Assembly: GCA_035236585.1 (NCBI GenBank)
Contig: CP141128.1
Coordinates: forward strand, 22,659,618-22,723,617
From: Warburgia ugandensis
Taxonomy: Eukaryota > Streptophyta > Magnoliopsida > Canellales > Canellaceae
Direction of reading: 5' to 3'
DNA length: 64,000 nucleotides
Below the pieces are notes generated by a model. The model was not told the origin of the DNA and did not search any database. It saw nothing but the letters and a program-made list of their open reading frames with translations. This document shows positions 63,481-64,000 of the stretch, piece by piece. The stretch's first letter is position 1; every line of letters starts with the position of its first letter. Position numbers and translations under genes: made by a program.

Positions 63481-64000
63481 CACCCCTTGTCTATGTGTAC
63501 ATTCAATCTCAGGACCTAATGGTACTAAGTCAATGTGCTAAGATAAAGGTCCTTGCATGCACTATAATGAAACCTAACTAAATAATGCAACTCCTAAATG
63601 TAACTGCTAACTCTATATTCTATGCAATTAAACAATTCCAAATGCTAACCATCTATTTTGATTCACTTTATTAATATATGAGGTTGTAGCTTTTAACCTA
63701 AAGCTATACAACTCCTTCTTAAATTTAGATTTGACTATTGTTTACTAGTTAGATATTGGCCAAGGTGGTTAATATAATTATCATGGAAGTAGGCATTTAG
63801 ACCTCAACATCCGTCAACAGAAGACATGGAAAAATCACTTGGATTTTGGATACCCACTATAACCACAAAGTTCAAGAGCCACTAAAGTAACAATAGATCT
63901 TCTCTTTTAAAAAGGTTCCTATGAGCTCAAAACCCTAAGTCTCTTACTACTTGATTTTAAATTAAAGATTGATGATTGGGATCGCACGAATGCAAGGAAT
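63481..64000 (-). other. non-coding leader of Athila-type piece E
   Basis: Aligns with 28741-29240. Contains the shared module at 63680-63960 ('aggtggttaatat', 'catttagacctcaac', 'gagccactaaagt', 'aaggttcctatgag', 'ttgattttaaatta'). Continues beyond the window. Confidence 0.65.
63680..63960. repeat. shared module, copy in Athila-type leader E
   Basis: Of the two Athila-type copies this is the closer to the N-family LTR module, especially in its last 55 bases. It lies in the same relative orientation as in N1 and piece B. Confidence 0.7.

Larger units (their letters stand above)
58230..64000 (-). mobile_element. Athila/Tat-type element, piece E (protease, gag, leader)
   Basis: Minus-strand element reaching the right window edge. 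From right to left it has a leader (63480-64000) with the shared module, gag (63480-62926, then 60018-59500 beyond an inserted LTR), and a gag tail and protease (59500-58230). RT, RNase H and integrase are absent. Colinear with piece B in gag. Broken, with more than ten breaks. Confidence 0.7.

Overview
This window looks like repeat-filled intergenic DNA from a large-genome flowering plant. It is AT-rich and consists almost wholly of plant LTR-retrotransposon remains from two Ty3/gypsy lineages, plus one En/Spm (CACTA) DNA transposon. I found no host gene, tRNA, rRNA or CRISPR array. The species cannot be told from the sequence. All identities rest on reading protein motifs and comparing stretches within the window by eye.

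Layout. (1) 1-3295: left part of a minus-strand Tekay/Del-type chromovirus (called T1), with the end of its 3' LTR and broken pol. (2) 3296-3955: a scrap of Athila/Tat-type reverse transcriptase, joined directly to T1. (3) 3956-17214: a complete-looking minus-strand element (N1) with LTRs of about 4.9 and 5.3 kb, a 5-bp target duplication, and a 3.1-kb interior with no gag or pol. (4) 17220-21667: non-coding leader and LTR-like DNA of an Athila-type element. (5) 21668-27712: a plus-strand Tekay/Del-type element (T2) with a partial 5' LTR, primer site, gag and pol, and no 3' LTR. (6) 27713-33024: two adjoining Athila-type pieces (gag plus leader, then gag-protease). (7) 33028 to at least 37105: a CACTA transposon whose decayed minus-strand gene joins a Transposase_24/Ptta-like part to a C48 (Ulp1-like) cysteine protease part. 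(8) 37106-38895: spacer with a possible Ty1/copia tail and a GA-rich minisatellite. (9) 38896-58200: an Athila-type leader and LTR-like block, split by a roughly 4.2-kb solo LTR (40625-44789) and by N2 (45091-56056, plus strand), a second copy of the N family with its own 5-bp duplication. (10) 58230-64000: Athila-type protease and gag on the minus strand, split by a 2.9-kb solo LTR of the T2 family (60019-62925).

How the parts relate. The N elements have LTRs, a primer site and a polypurine tract but no coding capacity, so they look like a large non-autonomous (LARD-type) family. T1 carries a recognisably related LTR beside a real pol, so its family is the best candidate for the enzyme source. 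Younger Tekay-related insertions sit inside older Athila-type DNA at four places. Two cross-family oddities stand out. A module of about 300 bp is shared by the N-family LTR and the Athila-type leader. A polypurine-tract-like patch lies inside the 3' LTR of N2.
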